From NCBI GenBank assembly GCA_030849465.1, contig JARVLF010000014.1, forward strand, positions 496,001 through 560,000: a stretch of DNA of 64,000 bases. Direction: 5' to 3'. Positions 9,125 to 20,425 of this stretch are shown here, piece after piece; the first letter of the stretch is position 1, and each line of letters begins with the position of its first letter. The translations under genes and the position numbers were made by a program. This DNA is from Moesziomyces globuligerus. Its lineage: Eukaryota; Basidiomycota; Ustilaginomycetes; Ustilaginales; Ustilaginaceae. The notes under the pieces were generated by a model, which saw only the letters and a list, made by a program, of their open reading frames with translations, was not told where the DNA came from and searched no databases.

Positions 9125-9929
9125 GATAGTGGAACGTCTGCCCAAGGAGGTGAAGAATAGACGGGGGTTGGGTGGGTCGAAGTGGAAGAACGCACGAAGA
9201 TCAGGCCGAGGGTGTACGACGCACCGACTCCAAACGCGCTCGGCTCCAACGCCGGCCTCCACGCGCCCACCTGCATGAATCCGCCTCCCGCTGTCAACCC
9301 CGACCGACGCCGAGCCCGGGCCCGTATCAACTCTCGACCCAGCGGCGGCAAGACCACACCGCCCAGATGTAAGCCGGCCCCTGCGCGACCGAACAGCGTC
9401 GAGAAATCAGCGGCGACCAACACTCGACTGTCTCGATCAGGATCCCGTGGAATATACAAAGTCTTGATTCGACACTCACAAGCGGTCCCATGCGCATTGC
9501 CGACCTGGAATGAGGCGCCATTCCACACAAGATGCCTGTCAGGCCGCTAGCCATGCGACGTTGTCCGGTACGTGTGACAGTGCAAGCGTGCAGGTTTCGG
9601 TCGATCTCGAGAGTAGACGGTGCGAACAATGCATCTTGACCTACGCAGGCGGTTGGGGGCGGCAGGCGAGGACGGCGAAGATGTGGCGGACCTGGCGCCG
9701 TGGACTTTGGGCGATGCATGGTAATGGACACCCAGGAAGGGGCATCTGTGTACGACGGCGTTGACGCAGATTGTCGCCCGCAATGCATCAGCCTTCCCGA
9801 ATGCAAAGCGTGCGTCGTCTCCTCATCATCGAACCGCCGTCTCTGACCCACTCTGACGCGCATCTTGTGGAAGCACGACAGATCCCCGGCCGAACATTAT
9901 CCTGATAGGCTGAGCACCTACGAACATTG

Positions 9930-10330
9930 GCAGCGATGATCAGTACAGTGGACAATATGACGTGCTAGCAATCTGCTCGAGACGTCGACCGATCGATCTC
10001 GATTGAGCGCTTTGGCCTGACCACATAATCCAAGCTCTGAGCGCTCCCTCACCGACGCACACGTACGGTCATTGGTAGCGATGAAGAGCACGAGAGAAAG
10101 GATGAAGTCCTAGCATCCCACTCGAGACGTCGGCTTGATTCGATCTTGGTATGGAAAGGACAGCCGTTCGACCGCACGCACACACGGTCGATGGGAGCGA
10201 ATAGCACAGAGGAGAGAAGTCGAGACGTCGATGCATCCAAGTTGGACATGGGGCCGACGGGGAAAGTGTCTGCCAGGGCGCTTCGCTCGAGCACACGCGC
10301 ACACCTACTTGGGAGCGAAAAGCACGGATG
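9930..10330. repeat. Degenerate tandem repeat, period about 115-135 bp, four copies
   Basis: A core resembling CATTGGTAGCGATGAAGAGCAC recurs in variant form near 9934, 10070, 10190 and 10307, each preceded by an ACGCACAC-like stretch. Between copies, CTCGAGACGTCG-like segments recur (about 9978, 10120, 10220). The copies are diverged, so this is an old array in the 3' flank of the GMC oxidoreductase. Confidence 0.55.
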
Positions 10331-10367
10331 ACAGGGAGTAAAATTCTAGCAAGGACCAAGCCGGGGG

Positions 10368-10414
10368 GACCGCAAGCACCGCAAGCACCGCAAGTGCCGC
10401 AAGCGGCGCAAGCG
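10368..10414. repeat. Short 9-bp tandem repeat (GCAAGCACC type)
   Basis: The unit CCGCAAGCA and near variants repeat about five times in a row here, about 100 bp beyond the stop codon of the GMC oxidoreductase, so it probably lies in its 3' UTR. Confidence 0.6.
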
Positions 10415-10516
10415 GGTGTGCGTGTACGGGGGGCGATAGACAAGAAGACGAAAAAAGAGCATGAAGAAGGGGGAGGAATTCCATGCGGATGCAGATGCGT
10501 TGTGGGGGAGAGGGCT

Positions 10517-12427
10517 CTAGGCCTGGCTCTTGATGATCTTGGCGCCGTATTCGGCGACGCCGTAGATGGTGGCCTGGATGTGGGCGGCGACGTGGAGGGG
10601 GATGATCGAGGCATCGACGACACGCAGGTTCTGCGTGCCGTAGACGCGCAGGTTCGAGTCGACCACACCACCCTGGTTGCGGGGCAGCATCGAGGCAGTG
10701 CCGATGGGGTGGTATTCGGTCACCGAGGTCGTCTTGGTGTACGTCTCGAGGTCGACGTTGCCGGGCCAGTACTCGCCCACGACCATGTCGCTGTACGCCT
10801 TGCTGAGACCCACGCGACGCGTGTAGGCGGTACCGGCAGTCGAAATCTCGGTGTCAAACGGAACCGAGAAGTACTTGGGGTCGATGAGCGGGTACTTGGT
10901 CGGGTCAGCGCTCTGGATGTGGATGTTACCACGCGAGAAGAGGTGCTGGTTGGCCGCGAGGATGGTAAAGTAGGTCTCGGTGGGCTTGGGCGCACCCGTG
11001 CCGGCAAAGTAGCCGTCGATGCCGATGAGCTCCATCTGGCCGACCTTGTCCGGGTAGTTGTTGAGGAAGTCGAGCTGCTTCTTGAGCGTCGCCTTGTAGG
11101 GCGCGGTCGACGACTGCACGTACTTGGTCACCTCGGCGATCATGGCCTTGGCACGCTCCGAGCCGACGACGCGCGCGAGCGAGACGTACGAGATCGAGGG
11201 CACCGTCTCGGTGAAGATCGAGGTCTGGTTGGCCTTGTAGGCAGCGAGCTGGTCGGCGGCAAAGGCCGAGTCGGAGCGGAGCGAGTCGAGCGTCTTGAAG
11301 CCGGGCTTGAGGTTGTAGACGGTGGCCGAGTAGGTGTGGTCCTGGAGGTTCTCACCGACGTTGGCGTTCTCGTAGAGCACCTTGACGCCGGCCTTGCCGA
11401 GGACGGACTTGGAGCCGATACCCGAGAGCTCGAGGAGCTGAGGGGTGTTGACGGTACCCGCCGCGAGGATGACCTCCTTGGTGGCGTTGACGGTGTAGGA
11501 CTTGCCGCCGTTGGTGAAGGTGACCGACTTGGCCCAGAGCTGGCCGCAGCTGGTGTCGAAGTTGACCTTGGAAGCGAGGGCGTCGGTGAGGACGTCGAGG
11601 TTGGAGCGCGCCTGGTTGGGGAAGAGGTAGGCGGGTGCCGAGTAGGAGCGGGTGTAGTTGGTGGGGTTGATGTCCGAGGGCTGCTGGGAGACGCCGACGT
11701 TCTCACCGGCGAGGGGCTGGTCGTTCTTGGGGATGCCGAGCTCGAGGAGGGCGGGGATCCATCGGCGGACCTGCTGGGAGATGTAGTTGGGGAAGGCGAC
11801 CTGGATGGGGCCCGAGTTGCCGTAGTCCGAGGCGACGGGCTTGACACCGAGGAGGTCGGCGTTCTCCTGCGAAGGGGCGTGGAAGCGCTCGGACTTCTTC
11901 ATGGCCGAGTAGAGGTTGTTCCAGTTCCATCCAGGGTTGCCGAGCTGCTCCCAGGCGTCGATCTCGTAGCGGGAGGAGCGGTCCCAGACGAGGAAGTTGA
12001 GGGCCGAGGAACCGCCGAGGACCTTGCCACGGGGCCAGCCGCTGGAGGGGATGCCGTTGGAGGCGACGGTGGTGTAGTTCCAGTCGTACTGGGTGCCGAG
12101 ATCGGCGCCGAACTGACCGGGGGTGTCGATGATACCGACGCCGAAGCCGTTTCCACCGGCCTCGAGGACGCCGACCTTGTACTTGCCACCCTCGGAGAGG
12201 CGGGCGGCGAGGGCGAGACCGGCGGTACCGGCACCGACGACGATGTAGTCGTACTGCTTGGAGACGAACTTGGCGGCGTCGTTGGTGATGGCGCGGGCGG
12301 CGAGGTGCGAGTTCTCGGCCATGCGGGCGGCCATCTCGCTACGCGGGCTGATCTTGGTCCATGCGACGGGGTTGGCGGCGACGGCGCCAGCCAGGGTGGC
12401 GGCGGCGATGAGGGTGGTGGCCTTCAT
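10517..12427 (-). CDS. Secreted GMC oxidoreductase (FAD, alcohol oxidase type)
   Basis: The 636-residue protein starts with a signal peptide (MKATTLIAAATLAGAVAA) followed by a short propeptide-like region. The FAD-binding motif GAGTAG lies near residues 61-66 with VLEAGG about 25 residues later. The GMC_oxred_N signature region (GGSSALNFLVW) and the C-terminal domain are complete. The active-site pair is His573 in HPIGTASM and His612/His616 in HVAAHIQATIY. Known relatives include aryl-alcohol oxidases, glucose oxidases and related choline-dehydrogenase-fold enzymes; the substrate cannot be read from the sequence. Secretion suggests extracellular alcohol or sugar oxidation with peroxide production. 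The start at 12427 is set by the signal peptide, although the frame stays open 184 codons upstream. Confidence 0.9.
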   Translation of the reverse strand: MKATTLIAAATLAGAVAANPVAWTKISPRSEMAARMAENSHLAARAITNDAAKFVSKQYDYIVVGAGTAGLALAARLSEGGKYKVGVLEAGGNGFGVGIIDTPGQFGADLGTQYDWNYTTVASNGIPSSGWPRGKVLGGSSALNFLVWDRSSRYEIDAWEQLGNPGWNWNNLYSAMKKSERFHAPSQENADLLGVKPVASDYGNSGPIQVAFPNYISQQVRRWIPALLELGIPKNDQPLAGENVGVSQQPSDINPTNYTRSYSAPAYLFPNQARSNLDVLTDALASKVNFDTSCGQLWAKSVTFTNGGKSYTVNATKEVILAAGTVNTPQLLELSGIGSKSVLGKAGVKVLYENANVGENLQDHTYSATVYNLKPGFKTLDSLRSDSAFAADQLAAYKANQTSIFTETVPSISYVSLARVVGSERAKAMIAEVTKYVQSSTAPYKATLKKQLDFLNNYPDKVGQMELIGIDGYFAGTGAPKPTETYFTILAANQHLFSRGNIHIQSADPTKYPLIDPKYFSVPFDTEISTAGTAYTRRVGLSKAYSDMVVGEYWPGNVDLETYTKTTSVTEYHPIGTASMLPRNQGGVVDSNLRVYGTQNLRVVDASIIPLHVAAHIQATIYGVAEYGAKIIKSQA

Positions 12428-15400
12428 TGGTGATGAGACGTCCGATTTCGAGACGCTTGTGGGGATGGGAGGGAAGAGGGGGGAGGGGTATGAAGGGAGG
12501 GAGGGATGAGGTGGTGGGGGGAGGAGAAGAGGAAGGGGTGGATCCAAGATGAGAGGATAGATACGGGGAGGCGGGACAAGCGAAGCGAGGGCGACCCAGA
12601 AGTGGACATATAATATAAGGGAGACGGCTAGAGGCGGGCGTAGTGGAAGGGGGAGGTGGCCAACGAAAGTGGCGGTAGGCGAGGCGGCCGGAGGAAAGCA
12701 AGCGCAAGCGAGGGAAGAGGAGAGATCAAGTGAGACATGAGAGGGTCCTAGGGTGCAGGCACAGAGCAGTGAGGTGCACGATCTGCGATCGAATGCAACA
12801 GAGCGGCAAAGGAGAGGGCGAGCGCCATATGACAGGAACGGGAGTGGTGGCGAGCAGAGGTGCTCGGAATAGGCGGCGGGCTTGGCGAGGCACTGCAGAG
12901 CTGTGCTTGTTCCCAAACAGGATGTGCGAAGACAGAGCAGTGCACTAGCGGACGTCGAGTTTGGGCCCACGCAAGCCACCGGACAGTCGCCGGGCGGTTG
13001 GATGATGAGCGCGGGCCGTGTTGCTCATCCCATGAACGGCACGGCACGGTTTGGGTGGACCGGCCAACAGCCATCCGGTTCATTTGCCAGTCACAGTATT
13101 TTCTTTTGCCAGTTGCGACGACGACGGAGCCCGCTCCAGATCCAGTCTTCTGCATTGCACGTTGAATAACGGAGCACCTGCAGAGCAAAGGCTGATGCTG
13201 CTCTGTTGCTGCCGCTGCTGGTTCCTCCAAAACACGCCCAGCCAGAGTGGTACAGTACTGTAGCACACGATGGTCATGCACGACGCCGCACGGCAGGAAG
13301 CGAGCGAGGCTAGGGCGAGGGCAGAGCCAAGCCGGGTGGCGGGCGCGCAGTCTACTGCGGTGGCGGAGTTGGAGCGATCGCATCTCGAGTGCATGTCGGC
13401 CTTGCGCCGCTGCAATGTAGAAGTGCGCCCACGTCGCTGCGAAGCAGTGTCACGGCAAGATGCACCAAGACCAGAAGAGACAAAACGTGGGTGTGCGGTT
13501 TGGCCAATCCGTTGGGCAGCACCAAACACGCCACACCCTCGGCGGAGGGCTCTGGAATCGCCTTGCAGACGGGGCTGTAGTGCCCACTTGCTCTACTGAC
13601 TTGTCGCCGACGGGTGTGTGTGTGTGTGTGGGCGTGCTCGCGGTTCGTTGGGGGCCGAAAGCGCAACAACCAAGTTCACACGTCGGCCATGGCCACGCCT
13701 GTTGGCGCTGTTGGCGCGTCCGGCCGAGCACGACGCAACGCGCGAGCTGAGACATTCACCGAAACCTCGATCCGTCTCGCCCCACCCGTCCCGCTTGCCC
13801 CGCACACAAACGCCCGCAATGTACGGGAAAAACTTCCGTCTGCCCTCCTCTTAGCGCGATAGGCTGGCGGATGTTGTGATTGGCGCCCGTGAATGCAACT
13901 CGAGCCTGGTGGGCGGTGGTGGCGGCGGCTCGCTAGGGCAGCGCCTTGGCTGCGCTGCGCGTAGCGAGAGTGGGCAAGCTGACGTGCCGCGGATCGCGGG
14001 CTCGGTCCAAAGTGGCAAGGTGGCAAACACCGCAAAGGCACTCGAGCGGCAGGAGGGCGAGTTCTCATTTCTCACCGCCCACCTCGGGCTCGCTTAGTGC
14101 ATGTCGCATGTCGACGCGACTCAAGCGAGAAGAGCGAACGCTTCTTTTTCGGATCCCTCTCGCACCGCACCGTCAACAGGCCTAGGCCGGGATGGGAAAA
14201 TCCGCTGGAAGAAACTTTTTCTTCTTTTTTGTCACCAGCTAGCTTAGCTGCCTTTGGCCCGATGCAGCAGCGCCTTTGATTTCGCCTTTTAGGACGCAGC
14301 CCGCATGAAAATTCTCGCCGATTGGCCCTGGGCCAGCGCGCACGGGCTTTGCCACACTGTGACTGGATTTTCAGGGTGCGCGCCCAACATGCCAGATTCG
14401 GGCGCCGCAACGTCGCCAGATTTCAACGCCGATCCCACGCAGCACTGCGCCAACGCCCTTCTTGCCCCGCTCGCTCGACCAATCTTGCCTCGCCGACCGC
14501 CAATCCGTGGCGTGCCCGTGCACAGATCGACGGGCGCCCACATCGGTTGGTGGGTTCGATCGGTTGCGCTCATCCGAGTGAGCGGTGTGGCTTGGGAACC
14601 CCCGGTCTCCCTTGTGGCGCCGGCATTGTGTGAAGCTTGGTCGAGCGGATGAACCGTTGGGACCTTGCCACGCGCGCTCGAGACACAGGTGCAGCAGAGT
14701 GTGGGAATCGCCGTCCCAGGCTTCAGCGCGCCTGGACTGCAAGCTTGGCTCAAAATCCAACACCAAAAAGGCTCAATTCTGTGATTGCAAACCTTAATCG
14801 CGTGCCCGCTTTGGTTTGCTGCTCTTACAACACTGCTCCTGGCCAGATCGCAATCTGCAGCACAGCTGAATGAAACCGATGCGTCTCAGATTCGCCTGCC
14901 AAAACGAGTCCGAGCAACAAGACGAGGCGAAGCGTCGAGGCTTCCGCTAGACCAAACGTTGCAGCCGGCTCTAAGTGGGCTACCGTCGAGGCGAGGCAGC
15001 TATTGCCGCGCCACAGCCCTCTCCACCACCAAAGCAGGTCGAACCGGCGACACCATGCTGCACGCTGCTGTGCAGTTCGCACCAATCCTGCACAGATCGA
15101 CTCGCCAAAGCACCTCCCGATCTGACTGCACAGCAGTAGCGCCGTACCTTCGTGTTGGTGCCGCCTGAACCACGCTCGAGTTGCAGCTCTGCGTTGCCAC
15201 TGCTTTGCTCTGCTTTGCACTCCTGCACCTCGTTCCGTCTCCGAACCGCCATGCCGTCTCCCGACAAGCGGGGCGCTGCGCGCAGGACGGAGCTAGCCGT
15301 CGAGCGTGTGCTTTGCCTGTCGATCCAATTCACCTCCGCTTTCGGATCGCGTTCGGCACCACACGCTCCCTCGCCTACCCACCATGGGCTCGGGTGGCTC

Positions 15401-16762
15401 AAGATTAGGCGAACCGTTCCCAAAATCGCCCCAGGCGAGACGAGCCCCTGACAGATGTTTACCATTTAGTGCTCACTTCGAGGCGCCTCTCGCCCAAGCT
15501 CGCAACGTCACTTTGCGGCTTCACATGGTGCGCATGATCGCCGAGCTACCCATACGCCCCCGCCTTCGGAGCCCATTCGCCGATGCCCGCCCTTTCCGCG
15601 GGAGCCATGGGACGGTAGAAGTTGACCAGCTGCACCCGGGCGCAACCCTCGTTGGTGGCTTTTGCACTTTGCTTCTTCGCCTTGGATCGCTCCCACCCGC
15701 CAACGCCCACTCGGAGCTTTCCCCCCGACATGACAGTTTGCCCCGTCCGATGTTTTTTGGCAAGATGTTACGCCGAAATGTTCCCCAGAACTCTTGAAAT
15801 ATGGCTAGCATGTTACAGCCTTGCATATTACACGGCATGTGTGTTTTCGCAACCTGCCTCTTTCGGCCGCGTGCGCTTGGGCTCGCTCAGCTCATGCGGA
15901 GCCCCTGAGCGTGTGCGTGGCAGCTGTCACGGCGCGAAAGCTTGTCAGGAGACTGCCAAAAAAGCCGCCTCTCTGGACCCTGGAAGAGTAGAATCCACTC
16001 AGGGGTCGTCGTTTCACTCTCCGGCCGCATCACTCTGCAGATTCGTCCTCTTCGTCCCTCTCCTCGCCCACTCTTCGCCATGCAACGTGGACATTGGGCC
16101 CACCGTTCCATGCAGTGCGTTTATGAGCAACCGCCGTCGCTTGGGCAACCTGGGACGGTCGTAGAAGGCTTCGTAATGCTGAGGATAGAGATATCAGCAG
16201 TCCAGGCTCCGGGGGCAAGGAGACACCATGACGCTCAGGCCGAGCGTTGGAGCTTGAGCAACCAGCGTAGATGCACGCCAACACGGCGCTAGCCGCCGAG
16301 ACGTGTCCGCGCTCCGACACCTCCTATTCTCCGCCGCCCCTTGCTTGGTCCGCTTGGCCCAGCTGGCTTGGATCCCACATCCCTGCCCGCGGTCGCAGGT
16401 TGTGCCTGAAGAGGCCCTAGCTGGGCGATCTTGGCAGCTAATCGCTAGGAACTTTTCGTCGGATCAGCAGATGCCTCCACCTTGGCCGCCTTCCGGTCCT
16501 ACCCTTCCACCACCGCTCCTCACTCTCAATCCCCTACCATCCGGAAAGCCTCGCTGAACTCGGGTCGCCATGTCGGTTCCATTGAGGCAGTGAGCTTCGA
16601 CCACGCCGTGCTCGTTGCGAACCGCTGCATCCTCGCAGCCGACTGGGCGAGCGCCGAGTCCTGGCTGTCTTTTGAGCCGAGCTCGAATCCCTCTCCACCC
16701 TTGCACATACCGCTGCTGTCGCTCCGACGAGTCGACGGTGAGCCTCGTCTTGGCCGCGCATC
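12428..16762. other. 4.3 kb region without a recognisable gene
   Basis: This stretch separates the divergent GMC oxidoreductase and DUF300 genes. The leftmost 300 bp contain the oxidoreductase leader, which is CT-rich on the coding strand. A (GT)n run lies at 13614-13632. Many open frames exist on both strands, but none has a recognised domain, signal peptide or consistent coding feel. Intron-rich, non-coding or fast-evolving genes cannot be excluded. Confidence 0.45.
12607..12618 (-). promoter_or_regulatory. TATA-like element of GMC oxidoreductase
   Basis: On the minus strand this reads TTATATTATATG, about 180 bp upstream of the start codon at 12427 and upstream of a CT-rich leader. It is the only AT-rich island in the local promoter. 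Confidence 0.45.
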
Positions 16763-19700
16763 ATGGTCAACATGACGTGTCCGACGATCCCGGACAAGCC
16801 TGCGGATCCGAAGCCGTTCTTCGCCAACGGGCAGATCGACTTTAAGGCGCACGATGTGGGCTGGCTCGTGTGCGGGATCATGACGCTCGTGGCGACCATC
16901 TCGTCGGTGTGGCTGATCTGGAAGCATCTCACGTACTACACGTGTCCGCAGCAGCAGCGCCACATTGTGCGGCTGCTGATCATGGTGCCCATCTACGCCA
17001 TCGTCTCGTTCATGTCGTACCTCTTCTACCACGAGGCGCTCTACTACCAGACCGTCCGCGACTGCTACGAGGCGGTGCTCGTCACCTCGTTCTTCTACCT
17101 CATCCTCGCCTACACTGGCGACACGCGCGCAGAGCAGCACGCCGTCTTCCGAAACATCGACCTCACCGGTCGCTTCTGGGTCTGGCCCTTCGGCTCGTGG
17201 AAGTACCGTCCCGAAGGACTCCACTTTCTCTGGCTCATGAAGATCTGGGTCCTGCAGTACGCACTCGTCCGTCCGCTCTGCACGTTTATCGCAGTCGGCA
17301 CAGAGTACTTTGGCTACTACTGTCTGCACAGCTGGATGCCCTGGTTCACGCACGTCTGGTGCGCGCTCTTGATCAGCGTCTCGGTCTCGGTCGCCATGTA
17401 CTGCCTCATCCAGCTCTACATGCCCGTGCGCAAGCTCGTCGATCCGTACAAGCCCATCCTCAAGTTCCTCTCGATCAAGACGATCGTCTTCCTCACGTTT
17501 TGGCAGGACACGCTGCTCTCGTTCCTCGTGAGCTTTGGCGCGATCAAGGAGTCCGAGTACTTTACCGCCGAGCAGATCCAGGCGGGCATCAATGCTCTTC
17601 TGCAGTGCTTCTGGATGATGCTCTTTGGCTTTATCCACATCAAGGCGTTTAGCTACCTGCCCTACCGTCCCGAGGATAGGGCGCGTACGACGCTGCGACG
17701 CAGAGCGCTGCTCGACTCGCTCGACTTCCGCGACTGGTTCTTCGAGATGAAGGAGAGCACGCGCTACATGGCCGCGCGCCGCAAGGGGAGGAACTATACG
17801 CTCGCCGAAGACCTCCGCGCCAAGCGCCACGAGCATCTGCTCAACGCGCTCGGCAAGCAGCGCACCGCCAACCTCGAGGCCGAGATCGACGTCGAGAAGG
17901 CGGCCATGCCCACCTTCTGGAAGAATCCGGAGGACGCGCAGTTCTGGTCGCCTGCCGAGGAAGACGAGTCGGCCTGGGGCACCAACCAGGCGCGGTCGTC
18001 CAAGACGTCTTCGCGCCCCACCAGCGGTTCGACCGACGCCTACTCGGCGCTGCCCCATCCTGTCGCCCGAGCCGCTCGTCCGGGCAGCAAGGTCGTCGGT
18101 GCGCAGCGCGCTTCGGCCGGTGGCGACTCGCATACGCAGAGGGCGGAGGAGCTGCAGAGGCTCGTGGCCGAGCTCGATCTGCAGGATGTGGATGCTTCGG
18201 CGCTTCTCGCTCCCGCGCGGACGAGCGAAGAGGACGATGACGAAAAGCACGAACGCGCAGCGCTGATGCATCCGCGCACCACTCCCGCCAGCAAGCGAGA
18301 TCCGCCGCGCACGGATGCGCCGGACGCGTATCCTGAGCTGACGCACTACCACACACCGACGATCCAGCTGGCAAACGTGCCGTCGCTGAGCTACGAGCCT
18401 GAGACGGCGTCGAGCGGTGGCGCGCGTAGGACGCACGAGCTGAGTGCCGTCGTCGAAGAGGACGACGAGCCAGCGCATGCTCGCCGCGGCTCGCGCGTTG
18501 CGCCCGGCGTAGGTGCGTTCGGCATCGCAGCGTGGCTCGGCTGGAACGGCAGTCCGGACGCGCCACGTCCCGGACAAGCGACTGCGTACCTTCACCCCGA
18601 TAGTGCGCCGCAGCATGGAATCGCGTCCGAGGCGGAGGGCAAGGGCTGGTGGCGCAATTACTGGGAGCGTGTCTCGAACGGCGGCAGTCGAGAGCCCTCG
18701 ATCGTCGGTCTCGAGGACGAAGAGAAGGAGCCTCTAGCTGCTTCCGCAGAGCGACCCGCCGTGATGCGTCAGGTGACGGCAGGGTCTTGGGGCCAGGAGG
18801 GTACGCCGCATGGTGGACCGAACGCTGGTGCACGCCCGCGCGCATTGCCTACGCCAGCGCTTCAGATCGATACCGACGACCCGGGCCACGCTGCACAACG
18901 CGCTGAAGCGTCCGAAGAGGCGGCATCGCCCTCGTCACGTATCAGCCCGCACGCCGACTCTCCGCTCTCGCGCCTGATCCAGACATCGCGCGACTCGTTC
19001 GGCTCTCTCAACCACCAAGACGCTCGTCAGCCCCCACCTCCTCCGCCTCGGCTGCCTCTCTCCGCCAACGCCGAGAAGAGCGGCGAGACTCAGGAAGCTC
19101 TCGGCGTGCAGAGGGTGGTGGCTGTTCGACCTACGCTGGCTGCGCGGCAGTCGGTGGCGGCTTCGTCCAAGCAGGCGAGCATGAGCCGAGTCACCTCGAC
19201 GACGCGCAGCGCGGGGCAGAGCAGTGGCGAACCTGCGTCGTCGGCCTACGAGTCGGTGACCTCGACGGTGGCACGGGAGCTCGCGCAAGAGATGGCTTCG
19301 TCCGACTCGAGCGCTTCGCGCCATCCGATCGTATTCGCCGATGCGCTGCTGCCCGAGCAGCCGTTTGGGCAGGAGGGTAGTATCGAGGTGCCGGTGAAAA
19401 AGTCGCTGCCTCCCGCAGTCGGTCCCAAGGGCAAGTTGTTTAGCCTCGTGTTGCCTTCGCCGCTCTCGCCCGCACGCTATCCGTACGGCAAGGAAGGCAA
19501 TGCCTCGCCATGCAACCCTCCTCGCCAACCTGCGACGATGAGTTCGACGTCGCAGGCGGGGGTGGTGGAGGGTGGATCGTTGAAGTGGGCTTCGCAGCCT
19601 GCTAAGCCGCTCAAGCCTTCGCAAGAGCGTACGGTGGTTCGGGCGGTTCCGAAGCTACCGACCGGTAAGGGCGTGATCACGGTAGGAGGTTTGAGTCTTG

Positions 19701-20233
19701 CGCAGACTCGAGCACAGGCCAAGGCAGACGCAGAAGCTCGAGCTCAAGCTCAAACCGAGCCTGTCCAGACCCCGACGCAGATGCAGATATCGAGGGGTGG
19801 TGGTGAGGATGCACGAGAGGCCAAGTTGATGGTGCCTGCGCCTTGGACGTTGGCACGAGGAGAGGTGGAGGATCCGTACCGTGCCGGTGAGCTCACCCTG
19901 GCGTCTGCACCGCGTCGCGAAGCTTTGCCGGCGAGCAGGCAGGTGGCGGATGGACGGAGCAGAACCACTGCAACCAGCCGCTCCATCGCACACACCGCCT
20001 TTGAGGTCGGCTCCATCATAACGCGTCAAGCCATCCATAACCTCCCCCCCACCTCCACCCAGCCGCTCAACAGTTACTACACAAACGTCAGAAATGGTCG
20101 CGTCCCCAACACGACTCCATCGCAACAAAACCCACCCCATCCCCACCAACAGCCTCATCCTCAAACCCCAAACCAACATCCTCAACCTCCCCAACCTCGA
20201 ACCCAGTTTCACTTCGAGTACTACCGCGAATGA
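16763..20233 (+). CDS. TMEM184/organic solute transporter alpha-like (DUF300) membrane protein
   Basis: The 1156-residue protein has an N-terminal block of about 300 residues with seven hydrophobic segments of the DUF300 type. Recognisable features are CPQQQRHIVRLLIMVPIYA, the FFYLILAYTGD segment, PLCTF, KPILKFLSIK and the FWQDTLLS motif. The family includes vertebrate OST-alpha and TMEM184 and yeast vacuolar/plasma-membrane homologues; the transport substrate is unknown in fungi. After the membrane domain comes a conserved-looking short helical stretch (residues about 310-380) and then about 750 residues of Ser/Pro/Ala-rich disordered tail, much longer than in animal homologues. The extreme C-terminus is Pro/Gln/His-rich. 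The start begins immediately before a Cys-containing extracytoplasmic N-terminus and is plausible. Confidence 0.85.
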   Translation: MVNMTCPTIPDKPADPKPFFANGQIDFKAHDVGWLVCGIMTLVATISSVWLIWKHLTYYTCPQQQRHIVRLLIMVPIYAIVSFMSYLFYHEALYYQTVRDCYEAVLVTSFFYLILAYTGDTRAEQHAVFRNIDLTGRFWVWPFGSWKYRPEGLHFLWLMKIWVLQYALVRPLCTFIAVGTEYFGYYCLHSWMPWFTHVWCALLISVSVSVAMYCLIQLYMPVRKLVDPYKPILKFLSIKTIVFLTFWQDTLLSFLVSFGAIKESEYFTAEQIQAGINALLQCFWMMLFGFIHIKAFSYLPYRPEDRARTTLRRRALLDSLDFRDWFFEMKESTRYMAARRKGRNYTLAEDLRAKRHEHLLNALGKQRTANLEAEIDVEKAAMPTFWKNPEDAQFWSPAEEDESAWGTNQARSSKTSSRPTSGSTDAYSALPHPVARAARPGSKVVGAQRASAGGDSHTQRAEELQRLVAELDLQDVDASALLAPARTSEEDDDEKHERAALMHPRTTPASKRDPPRTDAPDAYPELTHYHTPTIQLANVPSLSYEPETASSGGARRTHELSAVVEEDDEPAHARRGSRVAPGVGAFGIAAWLGWNGSPDAPRPGQATAYLHPDSAPQHGIASEAEGKGWWRNYWERVSNGGSREPSIVGLEDEEKEPLAASAERPAVMRQVTAGSWGQEGTPHGGPNAGARPRALPTPALQIDTDDPGHAAQRAEASEEAASPSSRISPHADSPLSRLIQTSRDSFGSLNHQDARQPPPPPPRLPLSANAEKSGETQEALGVQRVVAVRPTLAARQSVAASSKQASMSRVTSTTRSAGQSSGEPASSAYESVTSTVARELAQEMASSDSSASRHPIVFADALLPEQPFGQEGSIEVPVKKSLPPAVGPKGKLFSLVLPSPLSPARYPYGKEGNASPCNPPRQPATMSSTSQAGVVEGGSLKWASQPAKPLKPSQERTVVRAVPKLPTGKGVITVGGLSLAQTRAQAKADAEARAQAQTEPVQTPTQMQISRGGGEDAREAKLMVPAPWTLARGEVEDPYRAGELTLASAPRREALPASRQVADGRSRTTATSRSIAHTAFEVGSIITRQAIHNLPPTSTQPLNSYYTNVRNGRVPNTTPSQQNPPHPHQQPHPQTPNQHPQPPQPRTQFHFEYYRE

Positions 20234-20425
20234 AAAACCCCCTTCAAGCTTTACTCCCCTCTTCTTCTCCGCAACGCACTCGCATGTTCCTTTCCATCTT
20301 CTTTTGTACTCACGACCCCCGCAACACAGTCAAACGCACTAACGATACCACCCGCCAGTCCATCCACACAGCCTGATCAAGACAAGCCTTCTTTTCTTAC
20401 ACTGTTTGCGAGATTGCGAGATGCG

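Larger units (their letters stand above)
9125..10516. other. Intergenic region with degenerate repeats
   Basis: About 1.4 kb between the start of the GIG1-like gene and the stop of the GMC oxidoreductase. The left part is presumably the GIG1-like promoter. The right part holds the repeats listed separately. No gene is supported. Confidence 0.5.

Noticed and set aside
10328..12433. 701-residue plus-strand frame
   Set aside because: It is the antisense shadow of the GMC oxidoreductase; its Val/Gly/Glu-rich composition is typical of such shadows.
12428..16762. Transposon or retroelement in the long gene-free stretch
   Set aside because: No terminal repeats, no transposase or reverse transcriptase motifs in any frame.
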